64,000 bases of DNA from Enterococcus devriesei. GTDB taxonomy: Bacteria > Bacillota > Bacilli > Lactobacillales > Enterococcaceae. Numbering within the stretch: the stretch's first letter is position 1; each line of letters starts with the position of its first letter. The notes beneath the pieces were generated by a model. That model saw nothing but the letters and a program-made list of their open reading frames with translations. It ran no database searches and had not been told where the DNA came from. Where the stretch lies: the NCBI RefSeq assembly GCF_001885905.1, contig NZ_JXKM01000001.1, positions 299,118 to 363,117 on the forward strand. Reading direction: 5' to 3'. The position numbers and the translations under genes are program-made. Positions 62,848 through 64,000 of this stretch are shown piece by piece.

Positions 62848-63663
62848 ATGAAAAAAGAACGTGTCGATGTTTTAGCTTTCAATCAAGGTCTTTTTGAAAC
62901 TAGAGAAAAGGCTAAACGTGGTGTAATGGCTGGTTTAGTCTATGACCAAAAAAATGAACGGCTAGACAAACCGGGAGAAAAAATCGCGATTGAAACCGTA
63001 CTGCAGCTCAAAGGGCAACGCTTAGCGTATGTTTCTCGTGGTGGATTGAAATTAGAAAAGGCGTTAAAAGAATTCGATGTAGCTATCAAGAACAAAATTT
63101 TATTGGATATTGGCTCATCAACCGGCGGCTTTACTGATGTCGCACTACAAAATGGCGCGACCATGAGTTACGCTCTCGACGTTGGTTACAATCAGTTGGC
63201 TTGGAAACTTCGTCAAGATGAACGGGTCGTTGTGATGGAACGGACCAATTTTCGCTATTCTAAGCTAGAAGATTTCCAGCAAGGACAACCGGACTTTGCA
63301 ACGATTGATGTTTCCTTTATTTCTTTGAAGCTGATTTTACCGCCGCTTCATGAAATCTTAACCAATAATGGTGACGTGGTGGCATTGATCAAACCGCAAT
63401 TTGAAGCGGGAAAAGAATATGTCGGCAAAAAAGGGATTATTAAAGATCCCAAGACCCATTTGATGGTTTTAGAAGAAATTACCAGCTTTGCAACTGTTCA
63501 TGGATTTGATGTTGCGGAATTGACTTTTTCACCGATTACCGGCGGCGAGGGAAATATTGAGTTTTTGGCTCATTTAAAAAAAGTTCCAGCGACTGGTCAA
63601 TTAAATCAATCCATCGATCTAGCAACAGTAGTAGCAGAAGCCCATCAACAACTGGATAAATAA
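62848..63663 (+). CDS. tlyA: TlyA-family rRNA methyltransferase/hemolysin-like protein
   Basis: A 271-residue protein. An S4 RNA-binding domain (~1-65, ERVDVLAFNQGLFETREKAK) is followed by an FtsJ-like SAM domain (LLDIGSSTGGFTDVALQNGA, residues ~88-107, and ATIDVSFISLKLILP). It probably 2'-O-methylates rRNA. AATAAGGAGC precedes the ATG. Placed between ispA and argR as in related genomes. Confidence 0.93.
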   Translation: MKKERVDVLAFNQGLFETREKAKRGVMAGLVYDQKNERLDKPGEKIAIETVLQLKGQRLAYVSRGGLKLEKALKEFDVAIKNKILLDIGSSTGGFTDVALQNGATMSYALDVGYNQLAWKLRQDERVVVMERTNFRYSKLEDFQQGQPDFATIDVSFISLKLILPPLHEILTNNGDVVALIKPQFEAGKEYVGKKGIIKDPKTHLMVLEEITSFATVHGFDVAELTFSPITGGEGNIEFLAHLKKVPATGQLNQSIDLATVVAEAHQQLDK

Positions 63664-63683
63664 TTATTTTCGGAGGGAAACGG

Positions 63684-64000
63684 ATGCGAAAGCAAGAGCG
63701 GCATCGAATCATTACGCAATTGTTAAATGAATACGATGTAAAAAAACAAGAAGACTTCGTGATGATTCTTGCGCAACAGGGAGTTACCGTGACGCAAGCG
63801 ACGATCTCGCGGGATATTAAAGAAATGAAGCTGATCAAAGTTCCGGCGCAAAATGGTGGCTATCGCTACAGCCTGCCGAAACAGGAGCAAGAGGACGTCA
63901 ATGAAAAATTAACGGACTTATTAAAAGAAGCTGTCCTTTCTGTTGATCAAATGGAAAAATTTATTAATGTGAAAACTTTACCGGGAAATGCCTCAGCTTC
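63684..64000 (+). CDS. argR: Arginine repressor ArgR, 3' end outside window
   Basis: The first 105 residues are present. The winged-helix DNA-binding domain (MRKQERHRIITQLLNEYDV, VTVTQATISRDIKEMKL) is complete and the arginine-binding oligomerisation domain has just begun when the window ends. CGGAGGGAAACGG precedes the ATG. It regulates arginine genes and is encoded with the recN cluster in Firmicutes. Confidence 0.93.
   Translation, partial: MRKQERHRIITQLLNEYDVKKQEDFVMILAQQGVTVTQATISRDIKEMKLIKVPAQNGGYRYSLPKQEQEDVNEKLTDLLKEAVLSVDQMEKFINVKTLPGNASA

Overview
The window reads as a low-GC Gram-positive chromosome of the Lactobacillales, most likely an Enterococcus. The support is the gene content and order: rodA, a stand-alone glycine-cleavage-H-like protein, T-box-controlled metNIQ, sufCDSUB, pepP-efp-yqhY-nusB-folD-xseA-xseB-ispA-tlyA-argR, strong AGGAGG ribosome binding sites, and LPXTG, PTS and PadR proteins. 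Species cannot be fixed by reading alone.

Layout. 1-6270: tRNA-Thr tail, DUF1361 membrane protein, rodA, a Spx/ArsC-like protein, an H-protein, then a Met T-box and metNIQ. 6392-10132: a more AT-rich sugar island (PTS fructose-type EIIA and EIIBC, class II aldolase, DeoR regulator) with a visible promoter, operator and cre site. 10228-15572: suf Fe-S assembly operon. 15592-49158: an integrative conjugative element (ICE) of about 33.6 kb bounded by a 15-bp direct repeat. 49159-56430: accessory chromosomal genes (DUF3267 protease, DUF1622, two PadR regulators, an MFS exporter, a NagB-like protein, a GlsB-like protein). 56491-64000: housekeeping cluster ending inside argR.

The ICE. From the left it has a tyrosine integrase, an excisionase-like protein, Tn916 Orf8/Orf7-like regulators and a frameshifted gene. 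Then comes an agr-type quorum-sensing locus (agrA-C-D-B on the minus strand, with a 44-aa AgrD too short for ordinary gene calling). Divergent from it on the plus strand is a complete subtilosin-A-like sactipeptide cluster: three tandem precursor genes, the radical-SAM enzyme AlbA, AlbE/AlbF-like proteins with one M16 HxxEH protease, an AlbG-like membrane protein, an AlbB-like 49-aa membrane protein and the ABC pair AlbC/AlbD. The conjugation module follows in the order of ICEBs1/Tn916 (CwlT, ConG/VirB6, ConE/VirB4, ConD/TcpE, ConC/TcpD, ConB/TcpC, an unknown, ArdA, MobT relaxase, oriT, FtsK-like coupling protein, two YdcP/DUF961 proteins). The distal end carries a thioester/LPXTG surface adhesin, a DUF6037 protein and a three-gene AAA ATPase - S8 subtilase - Pepco-like operon that looks like a conflict or defence system.

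How it may work together. The agr locus probably makes a thiolactone peptide (ring CAFIF) and may control the adjacent sactipeptide operon, coupling bacteriocin production to cell density. ArdA, the adhesin and the AAA-S8-Pepco operon would favour transfer and persistence of the element. The most notable points are the tripled precursor genes, a Ser in place of the Thr28 thioether acceptor of subtilosin A, the agr/sactipeptide pairing inside an ICE, and the AAA-S8-Pepco operon with a palindromic upstream site.
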